Source: Hallerella sp963652365
Lineage (GTDB): Bacteria; Fibrobacterota; Fibrobacteria; Fibrobacterales; Fibrobacteraceae
NCBI GenBank assembly: GCA_963652365.1
Contig: CAVJTH010000001.1
Location: 62,001-126,000 of the forward strand
Direction: 5' to 3'
DNA length: 64,000 nucleotides
The notes under the pieces are model-generated. The model ran no database searches, had not been told where the DNA came from, and saw only the letters and a program-made list of their open reading frames with translations. The position numbers and the translations under genes are program-made. This document shows positions 34,391-43,076 of the stretch, one piece after another. The first letter of the stretch is position 1, and each line of letters begins with the position of its first letter.

Positions 34391-37300
34391 ATGTCAGAAG
34401 AAACTTTCGATTATTCTGAAAGCAATAATGGTGAAGTTTCCATTCACCTCGCTTCTCCTGAATTGATTCGTCAGTGGTCTTATGGTGAAGTCACCAAGCC
34501 AGAAACGATCAATTACCGTTCTTTCAAGCCGGAACGCGACGGTCTGTTCTGCGAACGCATCTTCGGACCGGTCAAGAACTGGGAATGCAACTGCGGCAAG
34601 TACAAGCGGATCCGCTTCAAGGGCGTCATCTGCGACCGCTGCGGCGTGGAAGTCACCCATTCCAAGGTTCGTCGCGAGCGCATGGGGCATATCGAGCTCG
34701 CCATTCCGCTTGCGCATGTCTGGTTTGTCAAGAACCAGCCGTGTGTGCTCGGCGCTCTCCTGAATCTGGACACCAAGTCTCTCGATAACGTCATCTATTA
34801 CGAGAAGTACATCGTTCTCGATCCGGGCGATACGGATCTAGAGCCGAACTCGCTCATCGACGAGAACAAGTATATCGACCTCGAACGGGAAGGTCGCCAT
34901 TTCTCGGCGAAGATGGGCGCTGCCGCCCTGAAGCAGCTCCTCGCCCAGGTCGATTTTGTCAAGCTTTCGGACGAGCTCCGCCTGGATGCCCAGTCCAAGT
35001 CCAAGACAAAGCGCGACGAGGCGATCAAGCGCCTGAAAATCGTCGAAGCGTTCAAGAAGTCCCAGATGGACGACTTCTATTCCTACTACGAGAATCCGGA
35101 AAAGAAGAAGAACAGCGACATGCCGTGGGCGAAGGAGCTCGCCGAAAAGGTCGAGGACTTCAAGTATGGTGTCATCGGTTCCGACGGGGAACGCAAGGGC
35201 GGCTATGCCGCGAAGTGCGAAGGCAAGGAATTTGACCTGCTCGACGCCCTGTGCGAATTCCGCAGAATGTATCCGGCGCAGGCGAAGAACCTTTCGAACC
35301 AGCCCGAATGGATGATCCTGGACGTTCTCCCGGTGATTCCTCCCGATCTGCGTCCGCTCGTTCCGCTCGATGGCGGCCGCTTTGCGACTTCCGACCTGAA
35401 CGAACTGTATCGTCGAGTCATCAACCGCAACAACCGCCTGAAGAAGCTGATCGACATCAAGGCTCCGGACGTGATTCTCTGCAACGAAAAGAGAATGCTC
35501 CAGGAAGCGGTGGACCAGCTGTTCGATAGCGGCCGTCGTACGGCTCGTGCCGGTTCCAACCGTCCGCTCAAGTCGCTCTCCGAACTTCTGAAGGGCAAGC
35601 AGGGACGCTTCCGCATGAACCTCCTCGGCAAGCGCGTGGACTATTCGGGACGTTCCGTCATTGTCGTCGGACCGGAACTGAAGATGCACCAGTGCGGACT
35701 TCCGAAACGGATGGCTCTCGAACTTTACAAGCCGTTTATCATCCAGCGTCTGGAAGAGGACGGCGTTGTCTATACGCTCAAGGCGGCAAAGAAGTTTGTC
35801 GATGCCGAAAAGCCCGAAGTCTGGGATATTCTCGAACAGATTATCGAAGACCACCCGGTGATGCTGAACCGCGCACCGACCCTTCACCGCCTAGGTATCC
35901 AGGCTTTCTATCCGAAGCTTATCGAAGGCAGCGCCATTCGTCTGCACCCGCTCGTCTGTACCGCTTTCAACGCGGACTTTGACGGTGACCAGATGGCCGT
36001 GCACCTTCCGCTTTCCTTTGAAACGCAGCTCGAATGCCGCGTCCTCATGCTTTCGTCGAACAACATCCTGCACCCGGCATCCGGTCAGCCGATCGCCGTT
36101 CCGGGACAGGATATCGTGCTCGGCCTCTACTACATTTCGAAGCCGCGTCCGAATCGCAAGGGTGCCGGAATGCGTTTCTATGACGCTGCCGAAGCTCTCC
36201 GCGCTTACGGAAACGGCGTGATCGATCTGAATGCCGAATGCTACCTCCAGTTGCCCGCAGGCCGAAAGATCTACATGGGCGCGCTCGAAGCGGATACCCC
36301 GTGCCTTACGGAGCAGCCGGACGACAACGGCAATCGCGACGTCGTGGCGAAGGCCGGCCAGAAGGTCAAGTTCCTCACGCTGAAGGAACCCGCCGTCATC
36401 AAGACGACGATGGGACGCATCGTGCTGAACGAAATCATCCCGAACGATGTCGGCTTTGCGAACGAGACTTTCAGCAAGAAGGTCATTGCGAAGTCCATCG
36501 ACGATCTCTATCGTCGCACGGGAAACCGCGTGACGGTCGAATACCTCGACGATCTCAAGGCGCTGGGTTACAAGTGGGCCATGATTTCCGGCTCGTCTGT
36601 CGCTATCGCGGAAATGATCATTCCGCCCGAGAAGCAGAACATGCTCGACGAAGCGACGGAAAAGGTCAATCGCATCCGCGAACTTTACGAAGACGGCGTG
36701 ATTACCGACGGCGAACGCTACAACCAGATAATCGACGTGTGGTCCAAGACGACGGGCGACGTGGCTGCCAAGCAGTGGGATCTTCTTTCCCATGACCGCG
36801 ACGGTTTCAACCCGGTCTATATGATGGCGGATTCCGGCGCCCGCGGTAGCCGCGAACAGATCAAGCAGCTGTCCGGTATGCGCGGTCTGATGCAGAAGCC
36901 GACAAAGCAGCTCGGCGGCCAGGAAGTTATCGAAAACCCGATCAAGTCCTGCTTCCGCGAAGGCCTGAACGAAATGGAATACTTCATTTCGGCTCACGGT
37001 GCGCGCAAGGGTCTTGCCGATACCGCACTGAAAACCGCCGATGCCGGTTACCTGACCCGTCGTCTTGTCGATGTGGCGCAGGATCTCGTCATCGTCGAAG
37101 AGGATTGCCATACGAAGGATGGCATCGATATTTCCGCTTACAAGGATGGCGACGACACCATCATCTCGCTGGAAGAGCGTCTCCTGGGACGCGCTCCGGT
37201 CGAAGACATCGTTCACCCGGTTTCGGGCGAAGTGATCGTCAAGGCGGGCGATCTTGTCACGGAACGCGATCTTTCGAAGATTTCCGCGACGGGTCTCGAA

Positions 37301-38875
37301 CATGTGAAGATGCGTTCTGTCCTGACCTGCGAAGCGCGCAACGGCGTCTGCGCCAAGTGCTACGGTCGTATGCTGGCTTCCGGCCGTCCGGTGGATCTGG
37401 GCGAAGCTGTCGGCGTGATCGCCGCGCAGTCTATCGGTGAACCGGGTACGCAGCTGACCCTGAGAACGTTCCACATCGGTGGCGCTTCGAGCCGTCTGAC
37501 TGTCGAAAATTCGAAGAGCGCTCCGGTAGATGGCCGCATCGAGCTGGACAACGTCAACACTCTCGAACACGATGGCAACAAGGTCGTCGTGAGCCGAATG
37601 GGCGAACTGGTCATCTTTGACTCGACCGGGATCAACAAGGGCCGTTGGCAGATTCCGTATGGCGCGACGCTGTACGTGAACGATGGCGATACGGTCACGA
37701 AGGATGCCAAGCTCTTTGAATGGGATCCTTACACGCAGCCCGTTCTCAGCAACGCGAGCGGCAAGATCCAGTTTGTCGATTTGATCGAAAACACGACATA
37801 TCGCGTCGATAAGGACGATGTGACGGGCGTGGAAACGTGGACCGTCATCAGCGACCGTCACGGCAAGCATCGTCCGGCGATCAACGTCGTCGATGCGAGC
37901 GGCGAACGCCAGGGCGTTTACTACCTGCCGGATGGCGCCATTCTTACCGTTCACGAAGGCGACAAGGCGGAGCCGGGCGAAATCCTCGCCAAGCTTCCCC
38001 GCGCGGTCGGAAAGACCAAGGACATTACCGGCGGTCTTCCGCGTGTCGCGGAACTTTTCGAAGCGCGCATTCCGAAGAATGTCGCGGTCATCGCACCGAT
38101 CGACGGTATCGTCAAATACGGTAACGAAGAGCGCGGCAACCAGAAGGTGATCATCGAAAACGGCGACGAGTCTCAGAGCGTTCTCGTTCCTCGCGGACGT
38201 CACCTGGCGGTTCTCGAAGGCGACCGTGTCCGCAGAGGCCAGAAGATCTGCGACGGTTCCGTGGATCCGCATGACATCCTCCGCGTGCAGGGCCCCGAAG
38301 CGGTCCAGCGCCACCTGGTGAACGAGATCCAGGCGGTCTATCGCTTGCAGGGCGTGGCCATCGCCGATAAGCATATCGAATGCATTGTCCGCCAGATGAT
38401 GCGCAAGGTTAAAATTTCCGATCCGGGGGATTCCGATCTCTTGCAAGATGAAGAAATCTCCAAGGCGCGCTTGCGCGTGAAAAACGATTCGTTGAGAAAA
38501 GAAGGCAAGAAGGAAGCCTCGGGCAATCCGATGCTCCTCGGTATCACCAAGTCCTCGCTCTCGACGGATAGCTTCATTTCCGCAGCGTCCTTCCAGGAAA
38601 CAACCAAGATCCTCACTCGTGCCGCTATCGAAGGTAGTGTGGATCCGTTGATGGGTCTTAAGGAAAACGTCATCATGGGACACCTGATTCCTTGCGGAAC
38701 GGGCGCGCGCCATCTGCGTGACGTTGTGGTCATCGATGCCGATGCCGAAGCGGAAGCCGCCGCAAGCCGCGCTGCCCAGGCTCAGGACGACGACGGCCAA
38801 AACGGCGGTGTCGAATTTACGATGCCGGATACCGGTTCCGAAGCCTCGGAAGATAATGGTGAAAATCCCGAATAA
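34391..38875 (+). CDS. rpoC: RNA polymerase beta' subunit
   Basis: The 1494-residue catalytic subunit starts one base after the rpoB stop. It has the N-terminal zinc ribbon (CNCGKYKRIRFKGVICDRCG), the active-site Mg-binding NADFDGDQMAVH, and the second zinc site (CEARNGVCAKCYG). The C-terminus continues past the usual end with an acidic tail (AQAQDDDGQNGGVEF, ending SEDNGENPE). A fused shadow start ten codons upstream is rejected. Confidence 0.98.
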   Translation: MSEETFDYSESNNGEVSIHLASPELIRQWSYGEVTKPETINYRSFKPERDGLFCERIFGPVKNWECNCGKYKRIRFKGVICDRCGVEVTHSKVRRERMGHIELAIPLAHVWFVKNQPCVLGALLNLDTKSLDNVIYYEKYIVLDPGDTDLEPNSLIDENKYIDLEREGRHFSAKMGAAALKQLLAQVDFVKLSDELRLDAQSKSKTKRDEAIKRLKIVEAFKKSQMDDFYSYYENPEKKKNSDMPWAKELAEKVEDFKYGVIGSDGERKGGYAAKCEGKEFDLLDALCEFRRMYPAQAKNLSNQPEWMILDVLPVIPPDLRPLVPLDGGRFATSDLNELYRRVINRNNRLKKLIDIKAPDVILCNEKRMLQEAVDQLFDSGRRTARAGSNRPLKSLSELLKGKQGRFRMNLLGKRVDYSGRSVIVVGPELKMHQCGLPKRMALELYKPFIIQRLEEDGVVYTLKAAKKFVDAEKPEVWDILEQIIEDHPVMLNRAPTLHRLGIQAFYPKLIEGSAIRLHPLVCTAFNADFDGDQMAVHLPLSFETQLECRVLMLSSNNILHPASGQPIAVPGQDIVLGLYYISKPRPNRKGAGMRFYDAAEALRAYGNGVIDLNAECYLQLPAGRKIYMGALEADTPCLTEQPDDNGNRDVVAKAGQKVKFLTLKEPAVIKTTMGRIVLNEIIPNDVGFANETFSKKVIAKSIDDLYRRTGNRVTVEYLDDLKALGYKWAMISGSSVAIAEMIIPPEKQNMLDEATEKVNRIRELYEDGVITDGERYNQIIDVWSKTTGDVAAKQWDLLSHDRDGFNPVYMMADSGARGSREQIKQLSGMRGLMQKPTKQLGGQEVIENPIKSCFREGLNEMEYFISAHGARKGLADTALKTADAGYLTRRLVDVAQDLVIVEEDCHTKDGIDISAYKDGDDTIISLEERLLGRAPVEDIVHPVSGEVIVKAGDLVTERDLSKISATGLEHVKMRSVLTCEARNGVCAKCYGRMLASGRPVDLGEAVGVIAAQSIGEPGTQLTLRTFHIGGASSRLTVENSKSAPVDGRIELDNVNTLEHDGNKVVVSRMGELVIFDSTGINKGRWQIPYGATLYVNDGDTVTKDAKLFEWDPYTQPVLSNASGKIQFVDLIENTTYRVDKDDVTGVETWTVISDRHGKHRPAINVVDASGERQGVYYLPDGAILTVHEGDKAEPGEILAKLPRAVGKTKDITGGLPRVAELFEARIPKNVAVIAPIDGIVKYGNEERGNQKVIIENGDESQSVLVPRGRHLAVLEGDRVRRGQKICDGSVDPHDILRVQGPEAVQRHLVNEIQAVYRLQGVAIADKHIECIVRQMMRKVKISDPGDSDLLQDEEISKARLRVKNDSLRKEGKKEASGNPMLLGITKSSLSTDSFISAASFQETTKILTRAAIEGSVDPLMGLKENVIMGHLIPCGTGARHLRDVVVIDADAEAEAAASRAAQAQDDDGQNGGVEFTMPDTGSEASEDNGENPE

Positions 38876-38889
38876 TCGAGAGGTAAAAC

Positions 38890-38919
38890 TTGAAATTATT
38901 CGAAAAAGAACTATATTTG
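38890..38919 (+). promoter_or_regulatory. Promoter for rpsL-rpsG, FCB-group style
   Basis: TTGAAA begins at 38890 and TATATTTG at 38912, a 22-base offset, identical to the rpmH and second tuf promoters. It lies in the 71-base gap after rpoC, so rpsL-rpsG probably have their own transcription start near 38926 in addition to read-through. Confidence 0.65.
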
Positions 38920-38946
38920 GACTTCCAAAATTAGGGAAAAAGAAAA

Positions 38947-39330
38947 ATGCCTACTATACAACAGCTCGTCCGCAAGGGCCGCGAAAAAATTCTCAACAGA
39001 ACCGCTTCGCCGGCTTTGAAGCAAAGTCCGCAAAAGCGCGGTGTCTGCACCCGTGTCTATACCACCACGCCGAAAAAGCCGAACTCCGCTCTCCGCAAGA
39101 TTGCGCGTGTCCGCCTTTCGAACAAGATGGAAGTGACCGCCTATATTCCGGGCGAAGGTCACAACCTCCAGGAACACTCCATCGTTCTTATCCGCGGTGG
39201 TCGTGTCAAGGACGTTCCGGGTGTCCGTTACCACATTATCCGCGGCACGCTCGATACCCAGGCAGTGAACGGTCGTAACCAGGCGCGTTCCAAGTACGGC
39301 GTCAAGAGAAAAGCTCCGGCGAAGAAGTAA
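38947..39330 (+). CDS. rpsL: 30S ribosomal protein S12
   Basis: S12 helps decoding at the A site. The 127-residue product begins MPTIQQLVRKGREK and has the TTTPKKPNSALRKIARVRLS and VKDVPGVRYHIIRGTLD stretches. Both lysines tied to streptomycin response (K43 and K88 equivalents) are wild type. It has its own probable promoter and leads a two-gene unit with rpsG. Confidence 0.98.
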   Translation: MPTIQQLVRKGREKILNRTASPALKQSPQKRGVCTRVYTTTPKKPNSALRKIARVRLSNKMEVTAYIPGEGHNLQEHSIVLIRGGRVKDVPGVRYHIIRGTLDTQAVNGRNQARSKYGVKRKAPAKK

Positions 39331-39342
39331 AGGAAGGGCTAC

Positions 39343-39819
39343 ATGTCTAGAAGAAGAAAGACCATTCACAAGCACACCATTCCGGATCCGCGCTACCATT
39401 CCGTCCTTATCACGGAACTCATCGGCGTGGTTCTCAAGCAGGGCAAGAAGACGATTGCGGAACAGATCGTTTACACGGCTCTCGACATCTTGAACAAGAA
39501 GGTGGAAGGCGAAGGCTCTCCGCTCGAAAAGTTCGAAGAATGCCTCGAAAACATCAAGCCGAAGCTCGAAGTGAAGTCTCGTCGCATTGGCGGTGCAAAC
39601 TACCAGGTGCCGATGGAAGTCGCACCGGACCGTGCCAAGGCTCTGGCGCTCCGCTGGCTGCTTGACGCTGCCCGTAACCGCACCGAAGCGAACATGGCCG
39701 AACGTCTCGCCGCGGAACTCGTCTCCGCCAAGAACAACGAAGGCAATGCCGTTCGCAAGAAACAGGACGTGCACAAGATGGCCGAAGCGAACCGTGCCTT
39801 TGCGCACTTCCGCTTCTAA
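39343..39819 (+). CDS. rpsG: 30S ribosomal protein S7
   Basis: S7 nucleates assembly of the small-subunit head. The 158-residue product has MSRRRKTIHKHTIPDPRYHS, the PKLEVKSRRIGGANYQVPME core, and RWLLDAARNRTEANMAERLA. In many bacteria fusA and tuf follow; here a strong terminator follows instead. Confidence 0.98.
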   Translation: MSRRRKTIHKHTIPDPRYHSVLITELIGVVLKQGKKTIAEQIVYTALDILNKKVEGEGSPLEKFEECLENIKPKLEVKSRRIGGANYQVPMEVAPDRAKALALRWLLDAARNRTEANMAERLAAELVSAKNNEGNAVRKKQDVHKMAEANRAFAHFRF

Positions 39820-39842
39820 TACCGTTTAATCCTTTGTTTTGG

Positions 39843-39873
39843 AAAAAGCCCTGCTGCGAAGCGGGGCTTTTTT
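39843..39873 (+). terminator. Terminator of rpsL-rpsG
   Basis: AAAAAGCCCTGCT and AGCGGGGCTTTTTT form a GC-rich stem around GCGA with a run of seven T residues, a textbook intrinsic terminator. Confidence 0.9.
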
Positions 39874-39893
39874 GCGTTGAAATTTTTTATGGG

Positions 39894-39923
39894 TTGCAAA
39901 AATTCTGCGCGTTAGTATTTTTA
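39894..39923 (+). promoter_or_regulatory. Possible promoter of the broken FISUMP gene
   Basis: TTGCAA at 39894 and TATTTTTA at 39916 keep the 22-base offset and match TAnnTTTG at seven of eight positions. The implied leader is about 150 bases. Confidence 0.35.
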
Positions 39924-40083
39924 TCACATGCTTCATCTGATTAGACAGCTCTCTTTTCCCGGCATTTGGCAAGCGGACGAATGGTTTAGGCCTTTTGCTA
40001 CGTATAGGGGGAGGTGCTGCTAGCTTGTGCAGTATTGAAGTTTGACTCATTCATAAAAAATTCACAATCGAAGGAGGGAAAAT

Positions 40084-40428
40084 ATGAAGAACGCCTATGC
40101 GCTTCTGTTTTTTGTTGTATGCACAATTTTTCCCGTTGCCTGCGGGGACGATAGCGGGACGTCGGCTGGGGGAAAGGAAAGCTCTTCAAGCGGCAAGACG
40201 AACTGGAAGTTGATGAACCCGGAAATTTCGTATGGTGAATTGACCGATGCTCGGGATGGGCAGGTCTATCGGACGGTGGAAATCGGTGACCAGATCTGGA
40301 TGGCGGAAAACCTGAACTATGCCTATATGGTAAAAACTCAGGAATTGGATTCTTCAAGTTTCTGTTATGGCAACAAGGTTGAAAACTGTGAAAAATATGG
40401 ACGCCTCTATTTATTCCGATTTTTCTGA
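40084..40428 (+). pseudogene. Truncated FISUMP-domain lipoprotein
   Basis: The frame encodes a lipoprotein-like N-terminus (MKNAYALLFFVVCTIFPVAC then GDDSG), a Ser-rich linker, and the first third of a Fib_succ_major domain: YGELTDARDGQVYRTVEIGD, IWMAENLNYAYM and CEKYGRLY. Intact domains continue with TWAAAMDS and ~100 more residues. Here homology stops at about 40410, exactly where the converging PIN-toxin gene ends, and the frame then closes after LFRFF. AAGGAGGG precedes the ATG, so it may still be translated as a fragment. This domain is characteristic of Fibrobacter. Confidence 0.85.
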
Positions 40429-40830
40429 AATTTCTTTTGTGAATTCCTGAATAGAAAGAACCGCAACAACAGGAAAATCAATTTGTTTTAACGCTTCGAA
40501 ATGATGGTCGTTTGAAACGATATATTCGGCCATTCCGCAAATCGCACAATCTACAAATTTGTTGTCGTCAGGGTCTTTTGAAATCAGATTGAATCGCCAG
40601 GTCGGGTTGATTCGTACAAGATTTGGACGGTTTATCAGAGATTCCAGCAAAATGGAGGCGAAACGGCTCGAAATTTTTTGCGAAATGATTTCTTCGTATT
40701 CAAAAAGGATTTCCGAAGAAACGCAAATTCCCAAATGTCCTTCTAAAAAGTCACTCCAAATGGCATGATATGGGCTTTTTGAAGGAAGGCACATCAGCAG
40801 GCAGTTCGTATCGAGACAAATACGTCGCAT
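40411..40830 (-). CDS. PIN-domain toxin of a type II toxin-antitoxin pair
   Basis: The 139-residue protein resembles the PIN family toxins that cleave RNA (TIGR00305-like): RRICLDTNCLLM with D7, acidic residues around E44, the SKDPDDNKFVDCAICGMAEY core with D88, D89 and D94, and VSNDHHF with D108. These are the Mg-binding acids expected. It lies two bases after the antitoxin stop. Its own stop codon sits at the breakpoint of the FISUMP fragment, suggesting the pair arrived with the event that truncated that gene. Confidence 0.85.
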   Translation of the reverse strand: MRRICLDTNCLLMCLPSKSPYHAIWSDFLEGHLGICVSSEILFEYEEIISQKISSRFASILLESLINRPNLVRINPTWRFNLISKDPDDNKFVDCAICGMAEYIVSNDHHFEALKQIDFPVVAVLSIQEFTKEISEKSE

Positions 40831-40832
40831 GG

Positions 40833-41060
40833 CTATGCCTTAGAATAAGGTATCCGCCAATGTTCTTTTCCGATTCGATCGATGGCTTCTGCGTCTAGCA
40901 CTCCTTGATTCCAGAGTGCATCTGCTTCGGTTTGAAGCTTTTTTGCGTAGTAATCCGCAAGGATAGCTTTTAAATCTTGCAAAGTTTCTGCATCTTTGCA
41001 ATAGGAAAACATCTCCAAAATGTGAATCTGTGTTGGATTCAGTGTCTGAGAAATGGACAT
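40833..41060 (-). CDS. Antitoxin partner of the PIN toxin
   Basis: The 75-residue product begins MSISQTLNPTQIHILEMFSY and contains KLQTEADALWNQGVLDAEAI. This small helical pattern is typical of proteins encoded just before PIN toxins in Bacteroidota and relatives. The order antitoxin-toxin, with a two-base gap, fits coupled translation. AGGTTTAT precedes the ATG. Promoter sequence upstream is AT-rich but not clearly matched. Confidence 0.75.
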   Translation of the reverse strand: MSISQTLNPTQIHILEMFSYCKDAETLQDLKAILADYYAKKLQTEADALWNQGVLDAEAIDRIGKEHWRIPYSKA

Positions 41061-41111
41061 ATAAACCTCGTTATGAATATAAATAATTATGGAGAGAAAA
41101 AAAACGAATTT

Positions 41112-41300
41112 TCAAAGCCTCTTGAACCACTTTAAAAACACGGGATCGGTCATGTAGAGTCCGTCCTTTCGGAGCTCGACAAGTTCCTTGTCGACAAGGA
41201 CTTTCTTGATGCGGGCGATGCTTGACTTTGTTCCGAACGAAAATCTTTCCATTTTGAACCTTGGTTTCAGTTGGCATTGTCTTTTGTTAGTTCTCAACAT
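41112..41300 (-). pseudogene. C-terminal remnant of an AAA-type ATPase gene
   Basis: The end of this frame, SIARIKKVLVDKELVELRKD then GLYMTDPVFLKWFKRL, resembles the winged-helix C-terminus of a large family of DUF234/ATP-binding proteins (pattern: DK-x-hydrophobic, then DPFF-x-WL). No P-loop or other ATPase core is present upstream; the preceding ~20 codons look unrelated. It is best read as the leftover end of a deleted gene. Confidence 0.5.
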
Positions 41301-41313
41301 GGTGAACGAAAAA

Positions 41314-41346
41314 GTTCACAAGGTTGTGGACCACAGGTTTGTGAAC
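41314..41346. other. Long inverted repeat upstream of eno
   Basis: GTTCACAAGGTTGTGG and CCACAGGTTTGTGAAC flank a single A, with three mismatched positions in a 16-base stem. A second GTGAAC-GAAAAA-GTTCAC lies just before and overlaps it (41302-41319). It could be an operator or part of a lost element. The rest of the 41347-41523 gap holds only an AT-rich probable eno promoter region. Confidence 0.5.
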
Positions 41347-41523
41347 TTCTTAATGCCGGATTTGCGCAATGGAGAATGTTTGGTTGTGGTTTAAATCGGA
41401 AATCGCATTCTGACAAGTTAACGGTTCTGCCGGATGCTTTTCCGCGCGCCGTGTCTGCCGTTTGTCCACATTTTTTCTATATTCTTCACATCGATTTTTA
41501 CACTCTAACCAAAAGGCAAAAAT

Positions 41524-42894
41524 ATGGCTGCTAAAATCAAGTCTGTTGTGGCTCGTCAGATCCTGGATTCCCGCGGAAATCCGACTGTCGAAGCGATCGT
41601 CACCCTCGAATCCGGCGTTGAAGGCGTCGCGAAGGTCCCGAGCGGCGCTTCTACCGGCGAACGCGAAGCCTGCGAACTCCGCGACGGTGGCAAGGCGTAT
41701 TGCGGCAAGGGCACGACCAAGGCCGTGAAGAACGTGAACGAAAAGATCGCGAAGAAGATCGCCGGCATGGACGCTTTCGACCAGAAGGGCGTTGACGATG
41801 CGATGATCGAGCTCGACGGCGACCGTATGCACAAGGACACTCTCGGGGCGAACGCGATTCTCGCCGTTTCGATGGCTGTCTGCGTTGCCGCCGCGAAGGA
41901 AGCCGGCATGCCGCTTTACCAGTATATCGCGAAGCTCCACGGAACAAAGAAGATGACCCTTCCGTGCCCGATGTGCAACGTGATCAACGGCGGTGCGCAT
42001 TCCTCCGCTCCGATCGACTTCCAGGAATTCATGATCGCTCCGGTCGGCGCGAAGACCTTTGCGAAGGGCCTCCAGATGGTGACGGAAATCTTCCACGCCC
42101 TGAAGAGCGTCCTCAAGAAGGGCGGCTACGAGACGACCGTCGGCGACGAAGGCGGATTCGCTCCGGGCGTTGCCATCAAGAAGGATCCGAAGAACAAGTT
42201 CGGCTGGAAGATCACCGGCGTGATGACTCTCGAAAAGGCTCTGACCGCTCTCAAGGATGCGACCGAAGCTGCCGGTTACAAGTTCGGCAAGGACATCAAG
42301 ATCGCTCTCGACGTCGCTTCTTCCGAATTCTGCGACAAGAAGATCAAGGACAAGTGGGACAAGGGCGAAACCTACACGTTCAAGAAGTCCTCGGGCAAGA
42401 CGTTCAAGGGTGCCCAGCTCGTCAAGTACTATGAAAAGCTCGTCGACAAGTTCTCCATCTTCTCCATCGAAGACGGTCTCGACGAACATGACTGGGCCGG
42501 CTGGAAGGTGCTCACCGAAGATCTCGGCAAGAAGATCAACCTGGTCGGCGACGATCTGTTCGTGACGAATCCGACGATCTTCAACGAAGGCATCGAAGCG
42601 GGCATCGCGAACGCGATCCTCATCAAGGTGAACCAGGTCGGTTCCATCTCCGAAACTCTCGAAGCGATCAAGACCGCCCAGGAAAAGGGCTACGCCCCGA
42701 TCGTTTCTCACCGTTCCGGCGAAACCGAAGATACGTTCATCGCGGATCTCGCTGTCGGCACCGCCGCAGGCCAGATCAAGACCGGCTCGCTCTCCCGCAC
42801 GGACCGCGTTTGCAAGTACAACCGCCTTCTCGCAATCGAAGCGGAACTTGGCAAGAATGCCGTCTATGCCGGCGATCCGCGCAAGAACAAGTAA
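41524..42894 (+). CDS. eno: Enolase
   Basis: Enolase interconverts 2-phosphoglycerate and phosphoenolpyruvate in glycolysis. The 456-residue protein has ARQILDSRGNPTVEA, SGASTGEREACELRD, the GAHSSAPIDFQEFMIAP region, metal-site segments DVASSEF and FSIEDGLDEHDW, and the signature ILIKVNQVGSISETLEA followed by SHRSGETEDTFIADLAVG. It is some 25 residues longer than the E. coli enzyme because of insertions, for example around GVAIKKDPKNKFGWKITG. Codon use is highly biased, but with GAA favoured over GAG, in contrast to tuf. Confidence 0.98.
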   Translation: MAAKIKSVVARQILDSRGNPTVEAIVTLESGVEGVAKVPSGASTGEREACELRDGGKAYCGKGTTKAVKNVNEKIAKKIAGMDAFDQKGVDDAMIELDGDRMHKDTLGANAILAVSMAVCVAAAKEAGMPLYQYIAKLHGTKKMTLPCPMCNVINGGAHSSAPIDFQEFMIAPVGAKTFAKGLQMVTEIFHALKSVLKKGGYETTVGDEGGFAPGVAIKKDPKNKFGWKITGVMTLEKALTALKDATEAAGYKFGKDIKIALDVASSEFCDKKIKDKWDKGETYTFKKSSGKTFKGAQLVKYYEKLVDKFSIFSIEDGLDEHDWAGWKVLTEDLGKKINLVGDDLFVTNPTIFNEGIEAGIANAILIKVNQVGSISETLEAIKTAQEKGYAPIVSHRSGETEDTFIADLAVGTAAGQIKTGSLSRTDRVCKYNRLLAIEAELGKNAVYAGDPRKNK

Positions 42895-42912
42895 TCGAAA
42901 GTTTTCGTGAAG

Positions 42913-42942
42913 AAAGGTTCCTCTTTTGGGGAACCTTTTTTT
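42913..42942 (+). terminator. Terminator of eno
   Basis: AAAGGTTCC and GGAACCTTT flank an eight-base loop and are followed by a T run. Confidence 0.88.
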
Positions 42943-42980
42943 GCCTGGAACCGTATTTGTTCCCATAAAGGATGAAAAAA

Positions 42981-43020
42981 AATTTACATCGGATGCATTG
43001 TCGCAAAACAAATGTAAATT
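42981..43020. promoter_or_regulatory. Spaced inverted repeat before the ABC importer operon
   Basis: AATTTACAT at 42981 and ATGTAAATT at 43012 are perfect inverted 9-mers separated by 22 bases, about 57 bases before the binding-protein start. The position suits an operator or a hairpin in the leader. Function is inferred from position only. Confidence 0.4.
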
Positions 43021-43076
43021 ATGCACGTCAAGTTTAAACTGGACTTTCTTGTGCCGAAAAATCAAGAGGACTATAG

